A stretch of 64,000 nucleotides of DNA, taken from NCBI RefSeq assembly GCF_038433155.1, contig NZ_JBCDMW010000015.1, positions 18,792-82,791 of the forward strand, in the 5' to 3' direction. This DNA comes from Luteococcus sp038433155. Its GTDB lineage: Bacteria > Actinomycetota > Actinomycetes > Propionibacteriales > Propionibacteriaceae. This document shows, in pieces, positions 1 to 7,693 of the stretch (the first letter of the stretch is position 1; the number at the start of each line of letters is the position of its first letter). A program made the position numbers and the translations under genes. The notes under the pieces are model-generated. The model was not told the origin of the DNA and did not search any database. It saw nothing but the letters and a program-made list of their open reading frames with translations.

Positions 1-584
1 CGGTGCTGCTGGATGACCTGGTGGCCCGGCTGAAGCGCTACCGCGGGATCTTTCGCGCCACCAAGGGCGGGTTGACCGTCTCCGGTGGCGAACCGTTGCA
101 GCAGCCCGCCTTCCTGGCCCGGCTCCTGGCCGAGGCCAAGGCGATGGACATCCACACCTGCATCGACACCTCCGGTTTCCTGGGCGCCAACTGCACCGAC
201 GAGATGCTGGGCAACCTGGATCTGGTGCTGCTGGACATCAAGTCCGGGCTGCCCGAAACCTACCGTCGGGTGACCGGCCGCGAACTCCAGCCGACGCTGG
301 ACTTCTCCCGCCGCCTTTCCGAGGCAGGCACCGAGATCTGGCTGCGCTTCGTCTGCGTCCCCGGCCTGACCGACGCCGAGGAGAATGTGGCCGCCGTCGC
401 GGAGCACGTCGCGACGCTGGGCACCGTGAGCCGGGTGGAGGTGCTGCCCTTCCACCAGATGGGGCGGGACAAGTGGGCCGGGCTGGGGATGACCTACCAG
501 CTGGGCGACGTGCCCCCGCCGACGCCCGAGAGCCTGGAGCGGGTGCGCGGCCAGTTCCGTGCCCACGGGCTGACCACTTGGTGA
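1..584 (+). CDS. pflA: pyruvate formate-lyase activating enzyme, 5'-truncated by window edge
   Basis: Radical-SAM enzyme that installs the glycyl radical on pyruvate formate-lyase during anaerobic metabolism. About 193 C-terminal residues are visible. The SGGEPL motif (SAM binding) lies near residue 27, followed by a CIDTSGF strand, LLDIKSG and the RFVCVPGLTD segment, all typical of PflA. The N-terminal CxxxCxxC cluster motif that would prove radical-SAM chemistry lies before the window, so the true start is not visible; the frame is open from the first base. The partner pflB is not in view. A close relative (another glycyl-radical activase) is possible but less likely. Confidence 0.88.
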   Translation, partial: VLLDDLVARLKRYRGIFRATKGGLTVSGGEPLQQPAFLARLLAEAKAMDIHTCIDTSGFLGANCTDEMLGNLDLVLLDIKSGLPETYRRVTGRELQPTLDFSRRLSEAGTEIWLRFVCVPGLTDAEENVAAVAEHVATLGTVSRVEVLPFHQMGRDKWAGLGMTYQLGDVPPPTPESLERVRGQFRAHGLTTW

Positions 585-827
585 GCTGAACCCTGGGGTG
601 CTGATTCAGCCGCCGCGGTGGCTGCCGGTTGCCCGCGCCATCCTGTCCTGGCGCGTGTAACCGACGTCTGGCTCCCGTAGAGTGCCGCGCCAGGTGCTGG
701 TATCGGGCGCCAACGCGTCGTGGTGCGCCAAACCGACAGTCACCTGGACATGCCGTCACCAGGTCCGCGGGCTGTGTACCTGTTCCGGCACCATGCGTCC
801 ACGTCCTGGGACCGATCCAACCCTTGG
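585..827. other. intergenic stretch with no supported gene
   Basis: Lies between the convergent ends of pflA and a small membrane-protein gene. A weak stem, GCTGAA pairing with TTCAGC around a 14-nt loop just after the pflA stop, could terminate pflA. I see no credible coding frame or RNA gene. Confidence 0.4.
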
Positions 828-1040
828 CTAGTCGGAGCGGCGCCGAGGGACCAGCTGGGCGACGGCCCACAGGGCCAGGCCGATCGACATTGCGAACAGC
901 ACCCAGCGGGCGGGGCTGAAGTGGGCGCCCTGGGCCAGGTTGATCACGTGGGCCGAGATGGTGAAGGCCATCGCCACCAGGACCAGCCACGTGCTCAGGG
1001 CGCTCTCCTTGCGCGGGTGGGAGTTGGCGGATCGGGGCAT
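828..1040 (-). CDS. small two-TM membrane protein, unknown function
   Basis: A 70-residue protein that I do not recognise as a named family. It has a short basic N-terminus (PRSANSHPRKE), two hydrophobic segments at about residues 16-36 and 44-63, and a basic RRRSD tail, so a two-pass inner-membrane hairpin is likely. The start is well supported by a GAGGAGG ribosome-binding site 4-5 nt before the ATG. It stands alone, tail to tail with pflA and divergent from parA. Function cannot be inferred from context. Confidence 0.65.
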   Translation of the reverse strand: MPRSANSHPRKESALSTWLVLVAMAFTISAHVINLAQGAHFSPARWVLFAMSIGLALWAVAQLVPRRRSD

Positions 1041-1343
1041 CGGACCTCCTCGGGTGGCTTGCCGTGCGGTGGGGGCCCAGTATTCATCGTCGCCGGGGGG
1101 ACCTCAAGCGAACCCACCCTGCAAACGTTGCGCATCATCGCCCGGTGATGGCGCCGTCACCCGCTGGCGTCGGTGGAGGGCCGCGGTCACCAGGGAATGG
1201 TGCGCAACTCTCGCAGGGGCGGCCCGCGCCCGGATCCTCTCCCGCGGGAACGGGGGATCCGTCGGACGCACTAGGCTTGGACGGACAGGTTGCGGCCCGC
1301 CGCGCCGTCGTTGACAACTGGCACCCAGCAGGAAAGGCACATC
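1041..1343. other. divergent intergenic region carrying the parA promoter
   Basis: About 300 nt between the small membrane-protein gene (minus strand) and parA (plus strand). A TAGGCT hexamer at 1272-1277 is a plausible -10 for parA, leaving a leader of roughly 60 nt, with an AGGAAAGG ribosome-binding site at 1329-1337. No other gene is supported here. Confidence 0.45.
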
Positions 1344-2312
1344 GTGGAGCCCAATCCGAGCGATCCGCAGGACGTCCAGCAGGACAGCCGCCCGGCCACC
1401 GACCAGGCGCTGTTCGAGGTTCCCGCAGGCCAGGGCAGGAAGCGCAATGACGTGCAGACCCCGGCCGGCGAGGAGGACCCGACCGGCCGGATCTTCCCGG
1501 AGCTCCCCGAGCCGACGCCGCCGGCAGGGGGGCAGCGGCGTGCGATTGTGATCAGCAATGTGAACCAGAAGGGTGGCGTGGGCAAGACCACCACCACCAT
1601 CAACCTGGGTGCCGCGCTGGTGGAGACCGGCCGCCGGGTGCTGCTGGTGGACTTCGACCCGCAGGGGTCGCTGTCGGTGGGGCTGGGGATCAACCCGCAC
1701 ACCCTGGACACCAGCATCTACAACCTGCTGCTCAGCAAGGAATACACCCCGCAGGAGGTGATCCAGACCTCCGTCGTGGAGGGCCTGGACATCCTGCCGT
1801 CCAACATCGACCTGTCCGCGGCGGAGGTGCAGCTGGTCAGCGAGGTGGCCCGGGAGCAGACCCTGCTGCGGGTGATCGAGAAGGTGCAGGATGACTACGA
1901 CGTGATCCTGATCGACTGCGCCCCGTCGCTGGGGCTGCTGACCATCAACGCCCTGACCGCGTCGCACTATGTGCTGATGCCGCTGGAGTGCGAGTTCTTC
2001 GCGCTGCGCGGCATCGCCCTGCTGACCGACACCATCAGCAAGGTGCAGGAGCGGCTCAACCCGAAGCTGGAGATCCTGGGCATCCTGGGCACCATGTACG
2101 ACGGCCGCACCCTGCACTCCCGCGAGGTGCTGGAGCGCGTCGTGGACGCCTTTGGTGAGCAGGTCTTCCACACCGTGATCAAGCGCACCATCAAGTTCCC
2201 GGAGACCACCGTCGCCGGGGAGCCGATCACCACCTACGCCTCCAGCTCGCCCGGCGCCGCGGCCTACCGCCAGCTCGCCAAGGAGGTCCTGGCTCGATGC
2301 CACGGCGCGTGA
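1344..2312 (+). CDS. parA: ParA/Soj-family partition ATPase
   Basis: P-loop ATPase of the ParA/MinD superfamily, 322 residues from the chosen GTG. The deviant Walker A motif KGGVGKTTT sits near residues 76-84, followed by LLVDFDPQGSLS, VILIDCAPSLG (Walker B) and the MPLECEFFALRG segment typical of Soj. A Pro/Glu-rich tail of about 65 residues precedes the ATPase domain. GTG at 1344 is preferred over upstream codons because AGGAAAGG lies just before it. It overlaps the next gene by 16 nt and leads the scpA-scpB-rluB cluster, a conserved actinobacterial arrangement distinct from the oriC parAB pair. It probably works with the condensin loader, but the partner ParB is not encoded here. Confidence 0.92.
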   Translation: MEPNPSDPQDVQQDSRPATDQALFEVPAGQGRKRNDVQTPAGEEDPTGRIFPELPEPTPPAGGQRRAIVISNVNQKGGVGKTTTTINLGAALVETGRRVLLVDFDPQGSLSVGLGINPHTLDTSIYNLLLSKEYTPQEVIQTSVVEGLDILPSNIDLSAAEVQLVSEVAREQTLLRVIEKVQDDYDVILIDCAPSLGLLTINALTASHYVLMPLECEFFALRGIALLTDTISKVQERLNPKLEILGILGTMYDGRTLHSREVLERVVDAFGEQVFHTVIKRTIKFPETTVAGEPITTYASSSPGAAAYRQLAKEVLARCHGA

Positions 2313-2662
2313 GCCTGCCCGGCGCCTCGGAACTCTTCCGCACCACCGGTGGCGTCGAGGTCACCGCGGCGCCCGAACCCGCGCCGACGCCCGCGAAGCC
2401 CGCGCCGCAGGCCAAGCCGGTCGCCGCGAAGACGGTCAAGCCGACGGCCTCCGGCCGGGTGCGGCACGACGAGAAGATCACCGTCTACGTCAGCCGCGAC
2501 GAGCTGATGGCCCTGGAGCAGGCGCGGCTGATGCTGCGCGGCGACTACGGCCTGGCGGTGGACCGCGGGCGGATTGTGCGCGAGTCCATCGCGCTGGCGA
2601 TGGAGGACCTGGCCGTCCGCGGCCCGGAGAGCGACCTGGCCCGACGGCTGAACGGACACTGA
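2297..2662 (+). CDS. ribbon-helix-helix-like protein between parA and scpA
   Basis: A 121-residue protein. The first 55 residues are Pro/Ala/Lys-rich and probably disordered. The remainder starts with HDEKITVYVS, a beta-strand like that of MetJ/Arc ribbon-helix-helix proteins, followed by two predicted helices (ELMALEQARLMLRG; DRGRIVRESIALAMEDL). It overlaps the end of parA by 16 nt and ends one base before scpA, so it is almost certainly co-translated with both. The RHH assignment is from the strand-helix-helix pattern only. By position it may be a DNA-binding partner for the ATPase; that is inference. Confidence 0.72.
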   Translation: MPRRVSLPGASELFRTTGGVEVTAAPEPAPTPAKPAPQAKPVAAKTVKPTASGRVRHDEKITVYVSRDELMALEQARLMLRGDYGLAVDRGRIVRESIALAMEDLAVRGPESDLARRLNGH

Positions 2663-2663
2663 G

Positions 2664-3527
2664 GTGGCCAGCCAGCAGCCGGCGCTGATCGAGTCCCCCG
2701 AGGAGGGGGTTCACAAGGGCTTCCAGGTGGTGCTGGACAATTTCGAGGGCCCCTTCGACCTGCTGCTGCAGCTGATCAGCCGGCACAAGATGGACGTGAC
2801 GGAGGTCTCCCTGAGCCGGGTGACCGACGAGTTCATCGCCCACGTCAAGGCCGGCGGCGCCGTGTGGGACCTGGAGCAGACCAGCTCCTTCCTGGTGGTG
2901 GCCGCCACCCTGCTGGACCTCAAGGCCGCCCGGCTGCTGCCCAAGGGGGAGGTGGAGGACCCGGAGGACCTGGCACTGCTGGAGGCACGGGACCTGTTGT
3001 TCGCCCGGCTGCTGCAGTACCGGGCGTTCAAGCTGGTCAGCGCCGCCTTCGCCAGCCGGATGGAGGCCGAGACCCTGCGTTTTGCCCGCCCCGGTGGGCT
3101 GGAGCCACGCTTCGCCGGGCTGCTGCCCGAGGTGCAGATCCGGGCCACGCCGCAGCGCCTGGCCGAGATCGCGGCCAGGGCGATGACCCCGCCGGAGGTG
3201 GTGCAGGTCAGCCTGGAGCACCTGCACAGCTCCACCGTGACCGTGCGGGAACAGGCGGAGGTGATCGCCGACCGGCTGCGTCGCGCCAGCACCCTGACCT
3301 TCCGCGCGCTCACGGGCGACGCGGACAAGATCACCACCGTGGTGCGCTTCCTGGCCCTGCTGGAACTGTTCCGCAACCGGGTGATCAGCTTCGAGCAGCT
3401 CACCCCGCTGGGGGAGTTGACCATCCGCTGGACCGGGGACGACGACGAGGAGCTCACCATCAGCGACGAGTTCGACCAGACCGGCGAGGACGAGGACCGC
3501 AGCGACGAGACGGGAGACCAGGCATGA
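2664..3527 (+). CDS. scpA: segregation and condensation protein A (kleisin)
   Basis: ScpA bridges the SMC ATPase heads in the bacterial condensin. The 287-residue product shows the N-terminal kleisin signature (VVLDNFEGPFDLLLQLISRH, about residues 22-41), the DVTEVSLSRVTDEFI segment that contacts the SMC neck, and a C-terminal winged-helix region with the FLALLELFRNRVISFEQ motif. The acidic tail (TGEDEDRSDETG) is a common actinobacterial extension. The start is GTG, one base after the preceding stop, and the gene overlaps scpB by an ATGA. Length and motifs fit the family well. Confidence 0.96.
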   Translation: MASQQPALIESPEEGVHKGFQVVLDNFEGPFDLLLQLISRHKMDVTEVSLSRVTDEFIAHVKAGGAVWDLEQTSSFLVVAATLLDLKAARLLPKGEVEDPEDLALLEARDLLFARLLQYRAFKLVSAAFASRMEAETLRFARPGGLEPRFAGLLPEVQIRATPQRLAEIAARAMTPPEVVQVSLEHLHSSTVTVREQAEVIADRLRRASTLTFRALTGDADKITTVVRFLALLELFRNRVISFEQLTPLGELTIRWTGDDDEELTISDEFDQTGEDEDRSDETGDQA

Positions 3528-4297
3528 GTGATCCGCAGCCGGAACCGGTGGTTGGGCCCGCCGAGGGCACGGCGGGAAGTGGGCCAGCCGGAACGGGGGC
3601 GGACTTGCCCGACCGGGAGCTGACCGCCGCCAGTCTGGAGGAGCGGGCCGAGGAGGCGGAGGGCCCCCTGGAGGCCCTGCTGCTGATGGCCGAGGAGCCC
3701 GTGCCCGCCGAGACCCTGGCCGAGGCCATCGGGCAGCCGTTGCCGGTGACCGAGCGGGCGCTGGCCAACCTGGTCGAGTTCTATGACCGTAGTCAGCGTG
3801 GTTTCGAGCTGCGCAATGTCGGCGGAGGCTGGCGCTACTGGACCCGGGCAGAGCACGCGGAGCTGATCAGCCGCTGGGTGGTCTCCGGCCAGTCCAACAA
3901 GCTCTCCCAGGCGGCGCTGGAGACCCTCAGCGTGATTGCCTACCTGCAGCCGATCAGCCGCGCCCGAGTGTCCGCGGTGCGCGGCGTGAACGTCGACGGG
4001 GTGGTGCGCACCCTGTTGGCCCGGGGCCTGATCAGCGAGGCCGGGGCGGATGAGCAGACCGGCGCGATGGTCTTCAGCACCACCGACTACTTCCTGGAGC
4101 GGATGGGCCTGGCCAGCCTGGACGAGCTGCCCCCGCTGGCCCCGCACCTGCCCGATGCCTCCGCGCTGGAAGAGGAATTGTCGCAACTTGCCGCTACCGT
4201 GGAGGTGGACACCGCGTCGGACGACGCGCCGCCGGTGCTCCCCGAGGCCGACGAACCCGTCGCCGTCGACGAACAAGAGATGGACAACCATGACTGA
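3524..4297 (+). CDS. scpB: segregation and condensation protein B
   Basis: ScpB dimers bind ScpA and regulate SMC loading. The 257-residue product has the expected tandem winged helices: EGPLEALLLMAEEPV (about residues 43-57), FELRNVGGGWRYWTR, and LSQAALETLSVIAYLQPISR followed by VRGVNVDGVVRTLLARGLI. An unusually long acidic/Ala/Pro N-terminus (about 40 residues) and acidic C-terminus flank the conserved core. It begins at the ATGA overlap with scpA and its last codons overlap the rluB start, so translation of scpA-scpB-rluB is coupled. Confidence 0.95.
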   Translation: MSDPQPEPVVGPAEGTAGSGPAGTGADLPDRELTAASLEERAEEAEGPLEALLLMAEEPVPAETLAEAIGQPLPVTERALANLVEFYDRSQRGFELRNVGGGWRYWTRAEHAELISRWVVSGQSNKLSQAALETLSVIAYLQPISRARVSAVRGVNVDGVVRTLLARGLISEAGADEQTGAMVFSTTDYFLERMGLASLDELPPLAPHLPDASALEEELSQLAATVEVDTASDDAPPVLPEADEPVAVDEQEMDNHD

Positions 4298-5135
4298 GCA
4301 CGACGACCGTGAGGTCGACGAGACCACCAACCCTGAAGGCCCCGATACGGTGACCGAGCCCGGCGAGGCCTCCGAACACCCCCAGGCCCCGGAGGAGTCC
4401 GAGGGCATCCGGCTGCAGAAGGTGCTGGCGACCGCCGGGCTGGCCTCGCGCCGCGCCGCGGAGATCATGATCGAGAAGGGCCGGGTGGAGGTCAACGGCC
4501 GTCTGGTCACCGAGCAGGGAATGCGGGTCCACCCGGACCGCGACACCATTCGCGTCGACGGCATGCGGATCCCGCCGCCCCGCCGCCACGCCTACCTGGT
4601 GGTGAACAAGCCCCGCGGCGTCGTGTCCACCATGGAGGACCCGGAGGGCCGCCCCACCCTGGGCGACATCGAGTTCGACAAGAAGAGCTGGCAGGACCTG
4701 CGGCTCTTCCACGTCGGCCGGTTGGACGCCGAGACCGAGGGCCTGATCATCCTCACCAATGACGGGGAGTTCGCCCACCGGATGGCCCACCCGAAGTACA
4801 AGGTGCCCAAGACCTACCTGGCCGAGGTGGAGGGTTTCCTGGACAACAAGACCATCCGACGGCTGGAGAAGGGCCTGCGGCTGGACGACGGCCCGGTCAA
4901 GCCGGACAAGGTGAAGCTGGTGATGCGCTCGGAGAGCCGCTCCCTGGTGGAGATCACGCTGCACGAGGGCCGCAACCGGATCGTGCGCCGGATGATGGAC
5001 TCCGTCGCCCACCCGGTGCGCAAGCTGAGCCGCACCGCGATCGGCCCGGTCCGCCTGGGCCAGTTGCCGATCGGTGAGGCCCGCGAGTTGACCCGCGACG
5101 AGCTGGGCTTCCTGCTGGACGCCGTCAAGATGTGA
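4290..5135 (+). CDS. rluB: 23S rRNA pseudouridine synthase, RsuA/RluB family
   Basis: Modifies uridine to pseudouridine in 23S rRNA (RluB type). After an acidic N-terminal tail of about 45 residues comes an S4 RNA-binding domain (IRLQKVLATAGLASRRAAE), then the catalytic domain with HVGRLDAETEGLIILTNDGE, whose Asp is the nucleophile. The EGRNRIVRRMMD motif near the C-terminus is characteristic of the RsuA/RluB/RluE branch. The ATG overlaps the scpB stop by 8 nt and the gene ends in a GTGA overlap with pafA. RluB versus RsuA is decided mainly by the conserved scpB neighbourhood. Confidence 0.93.
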   Translation: MTEHDDREVDETTNPEGPDTVTEPGEASEHPQAPEESEGIRLQKVLATAGLASRRAAEIMIEKGRVEVNGRLVTEQGMRVHPDRDTIRVDGMRIPPPRRHAYLVVNKPRGVVSTMEDPEGRPTLGDIEFDKKSWQDLRLFHVGRLDAETEGLIILTNDGEFAHRMAHPKYKVPKTYLAEVEGFLDNKTIRRLEKGLRLDDGPVKPDKVKLVMRSESRSLVEITLHEGRNRIVRRMMDSVAHPVRKLSRTAIGPVRLGQLPIGEARELTRDELGFLLDAVKM

Positions 5136-6619
5136 ACCCCACCACGAGACGCGTTCGCGGTCTGGAGACCGAGTACGGCCTCCAGCTGCGGGTACGCCCG
5201 GCCGACGCCGCCAACCCCGCCGGGTGGCGGCGTCTGTCCTCCGACGAGGCCGCCCAGCAACTCTTCGCACCCGTGGTCGAGGCCAATGCCGCCAGCAATG
5301 TCTATCTGCGCAATGGCGGGCGGCTCTACCTGGACGTCGGTTCCCACCCGGAATACGCGACGGCCGAATGTTCCACCCTGGCCGAGCTGGTGGCCCAGGA
5401 CCGGGCGGGTGACCTGATCATCGCCCGGCTGGCCGAGCGTACCCGGGAATCGCTGGCCCAGCAGGGATTGCAGGCCCGGATCAGCATCGTCAAGAACAAT
5501 GTGGATTCCCACGGCAACAGCTACGGCAGCCACGAGAACTTCCAGGTGGCCCGCTCGGGTGATCTGGACCGGCTGGTGGGCGCGCTCACCCCCTTCCTGG
5601 TCACCCGGCAGCTGCTGTGCGGTGCCGGCCACTGGGAGCGCGACCGGCTGGGCCGCGGCCGCTTCCGGATCTCCCAGCGGGCCGCGCACATGTGGGACCC
5701 GCTGAGCTCGGCCACCACCCATTCCCGGCCGATGATCAACACCCGCGACGAGCCGCACGCCGACGCGGAACGCTTCCGCAGGCTGCACGTGATCGTGGGG
5801 GACTCCACCCTCCTGGAACCCACCACGCTGCTCCGGCTGGGCGCCACCGAGCTGGTGCTGCGCGCCATCGAGGCCGGCGGTGCCGCGCGACCCCATTCCC
5901 CGGGCGCCCCACCCCGTTCCCCGAGCCTGTCGAGGGGCATCGCGGAACCCGGCCGGATCATCCGTGACGTCGCCGCCGACGTCACCGGCCGCACCCCGGT
6001 GACCGACGACGGCGCCGCCGCCCTGCAGATCCAGTGGGACTGGTGGCGGGCGGCCGAGCCCTTCGTCGACGACGAGGAACTGGCCGAGGCCCACCGGCTG
6101 TGGGCCAGGGTGCTGTCCGCCGTCGAGGACCGGGCGCTGCACCGGATCGAGACCGAGATTGACTGGGTGGCCAAGCGGCGGCTGCTGCGGGCACAACAGG
6201 AGCGGCACGCCATGGCCGACGACGATCCGCGGCTGGCCCAGCTGGACCTGGCTTGGCATGACATCGTGCCCGGGCAGGGGCTGGCCCGGATCGCGGAGAG
6301 CCGCGGGCAGGTGGCCCGGTGGCTGGCCGACGGGGCGGCCGAGCGAGCCGTTGACCAGGCGCCGGCCAGCACCCGGGCCGTGCTGCGGGCGGCCTTCGTC
6401 GCGGCGGCCCAGCGCCACCAGCGGGACTACACCGTGGACTGGATGACCTACCAGTGCCATGACCTGGACGGCGGCACCGTCGTCGTGTCGGATCCCTTGT
6501 GCACCACGGATCCGGCCGTCGACGACGTGATCTCACGGATGGCCAGCGAGCCCCGGCGGCGGGCCTCGGCGACGTTCACCCGGGCCCGGAAGAGCTGGGG
6601 TCCTTCGGACCTCGGGTAA
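5132..6619 (+). CDS. pafA: Pup--protein ligase PafA with an unusual internal insertion
   Basis: Glutamine-synthetase-like ligase that attaches prokaryotic ubiquitin-like protein Pup to substrate lysines. Recognisable blocks are GLETEYG (ATP/Mg binding) near residue 10, SNVYLRNGGRLYLDVGSHPE, KNNVDSHGNSYGSHEN, STRDEPHADAE-like INTRDEPHADAERFRR, and the C-terminal domain (YTVDWMTYQ). PafA is preferred over Dop because the sequence aligns well, from memory, with mycobacterial PafA and lacks the Dop loop. At 495 residues it is longer than usual. Part of the excess is a Pro/Ser/Arg-rich stretch near residues 254-275, encoded by a copy of the dispersed CTTGTCGAGG repeat. The GTG start overlaps the rluB stop. 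Pup, Dop and the ARC/Mpa ATPase are not in this window. Confidence 0.94.
   Translation: MNPTTRRVRGLETEYGLQLRVRPADAANPAGWRRLSSDEAAQQLFAPVVEANAASNVYLRNGGRLYLDVGSHPEYATAECSTLAELVAQDRAGDLIIARLAERTRESLAQQGLQARISIVKNNVDSHGNSYGSHENFQVARSGDLDRLVGALTPFLVTRQLLCGAGHWERDRLGRGRFRISQRAAHMWDPLSSATTHSRPMINTRDEPHADAERFRRLHVIVGDSTLLEPTTLLRLGATELVLRAIEAGGAARPHSPGAPPRSPSLSRGIAEPGRIIRDVAADVTGRTPVTDDGAAALQIQWDWWRAAEPFVDDEELAEAHRLWARVLSAVEDRALHRIETEIDWVAKRRLLRAQQERHAMADDDPRLAQLDLAWHDIVPGQGLARIAESRGQVARWLADGAAERAVDQAPASTRAVLRAAFVAAAQRHQRDYTVDWMTYQCHDLDGGTVVVSDPLCTTDPAVDDVISRMASEPRRRASATFTRARKSWGPSDLG
5916..5937 (+). repeat. dispersed CCGAGCYTGTCGAGG repeat, copy inside pafA
   Basis: A copy of the short repeat found between genes elsewhere in the window (core CCCCGAGCCTGTCGAGGGG). 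Here it is read in frame as part of PafA, encoding Pro/Ser/Leu/Arg residues. The neighbouring CCCCGGGCGCCCC stretch looks like part of the same insertion. Confidence 0.75.
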
Positions 6620-6628
6620 TCTGCACGG

Positions 6629-7693
6629 GTGCCTCGAATCTTCTCGCAGACCATGACCACCCCGCTGCGCCGCGCCGGCGTGGCCCTGCTCGCCGTCGGC
6701 CTGAGCGCCTCGCTGGCTGCCTGTGGCAGCAAGGAGGGCGACGACGCGTCGGCCAGCCCCTCGGCCGCCGCCTCCGGCGCCTCCTCTGCCCCGGCCGCCA
6801 GCGCCTCCGGATCGGCCTCCGCGGCGGCCACCCCGACGGTCAAGCCGACCCAGGTCAAGGACCTGTCCGGCATCACCGTCGCCCCGGCCACCGTCGGCAA
6901 GGCGCCCAAGGTGACCGCCAAGTGGCCGCTGGCCATCGACAAGTCCCAGACCAAGGTGCTCACCCCGGGTACGGGGGAGACCGTCGCCAAGGGCGCCACC
7001 GTCAAGGTCAACTACCAGGGCGTCAATGCCCGCGACGGCAAGGTCTTCGACTCCTCCTTCGAGCGTGGCCAGGCCGCCACCTTCAGCCTGCGCGGCGTGG
7101 TGCCCGGCTTCACCAAGGCGATCGAGGGGCAGAAGCTGGGCAGCCGTGTGGTCACCATGATGACCGCCGCCGACGGCTATGCCGACGGCAATCCCAACGC
7201 CGGCATCCAGAAGGGGGACAACCTGGTCTTCGTGATCGACATCCTGGAGACCTCCAAGAATGTCGCCCCCAAGGCGGGCCTGCCCACCATCAAGGACGAC
7301 GCCCAGGGCATCCCCACCGCCACCATGCCGAAGACCGCGGCGCCGGCCGAGACCGTGGTGCAGCCGCTGGTGCAGGCGCCGGGGGAGAAGGTCACCGAGA
7401 AGTTCATGCTGCAGGTGGCCTACCGCGCCTGGGACTGGAAGACCGGCAAGCTGCTGGAGGACAGCTACTCCGCGCAGCAGGCGCCGCAGCCCCTCCAGGT
7501 CTCCCAGCTGATCCCGGCCATGAAGAAGGGGCTGGTGGGTCAGACCGTCGGCAGCCGGGTGATGGTGGTCATCCCGCCCAAGGACCAGCCCAAGCCGCAG
7601 GCCAACTCGGCCAGCCCGTCGGCCACCCCCAGCGCCTCCACCCAGACGCTGGTCTACGTGATCGACATCCAGCAGGGTCAGGCCGGCGCCTGA
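6629..7693 (+). CDS. FKBP-type peptidyl-prolyl isomerase lipoprotein with tandem FKBP domains
   Basis: Secreted, membrane-anchored prolyl isomerase. The N-terminus has a signal peptide ending in a lipobox (SLAACGS), then a Ser/Ala-rich linker. The first FKBP domain spans about residues 110-215 with VKVNYQGVNARDGKVFDSS, FSLRGVVPGFTKAIEG and NLVFVIDILE. A second, more diverged FKBP-like domain follows (VAYRAWDWKTGKLLEDSYS, SQLIPAMKKGLVGQTVGSRV, LVYVIDI). TAATCT at 6617-6622 is 6 nt before the GTG, which suggests a leaderless transcript and supports this start over ATG 6653. The gene ends exactly where gluQ ends on the other strand. It separates pafA from pafBC; a functional link with pupylation is not implied. 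Confidence 0.9.
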   Translation: MPRIFSQTMTTPLRRAGVALLAVGLSASLAACGSKEGDDASASPSAAASGASSAPAASASGSASAAATPTVKPTQVKDLSGITVAPATVGKAPKVTAKWPLAIDKSQTKVLTPGTGETVAKGATVKVNYQGVNARDGKVFDSSFERGQAATFSLRGVVPGFTKAIEGQKLGSRVVTMMTAADGYADGNPNAGIQKGDNLVFVIDILETSKNVAPKAGLPTIKDDAQGIPTATMPKTAAPAETVVQPLVQAPGEKVTEKFMLQVAYRAWDWKTGKLLEDSYSAQQAPQPLQVSQLIPAMKKGLVGQTVGSRVMVVIPPKDQPKPQANSASPSATPSASTQTLVYVIDIQQGQAGA

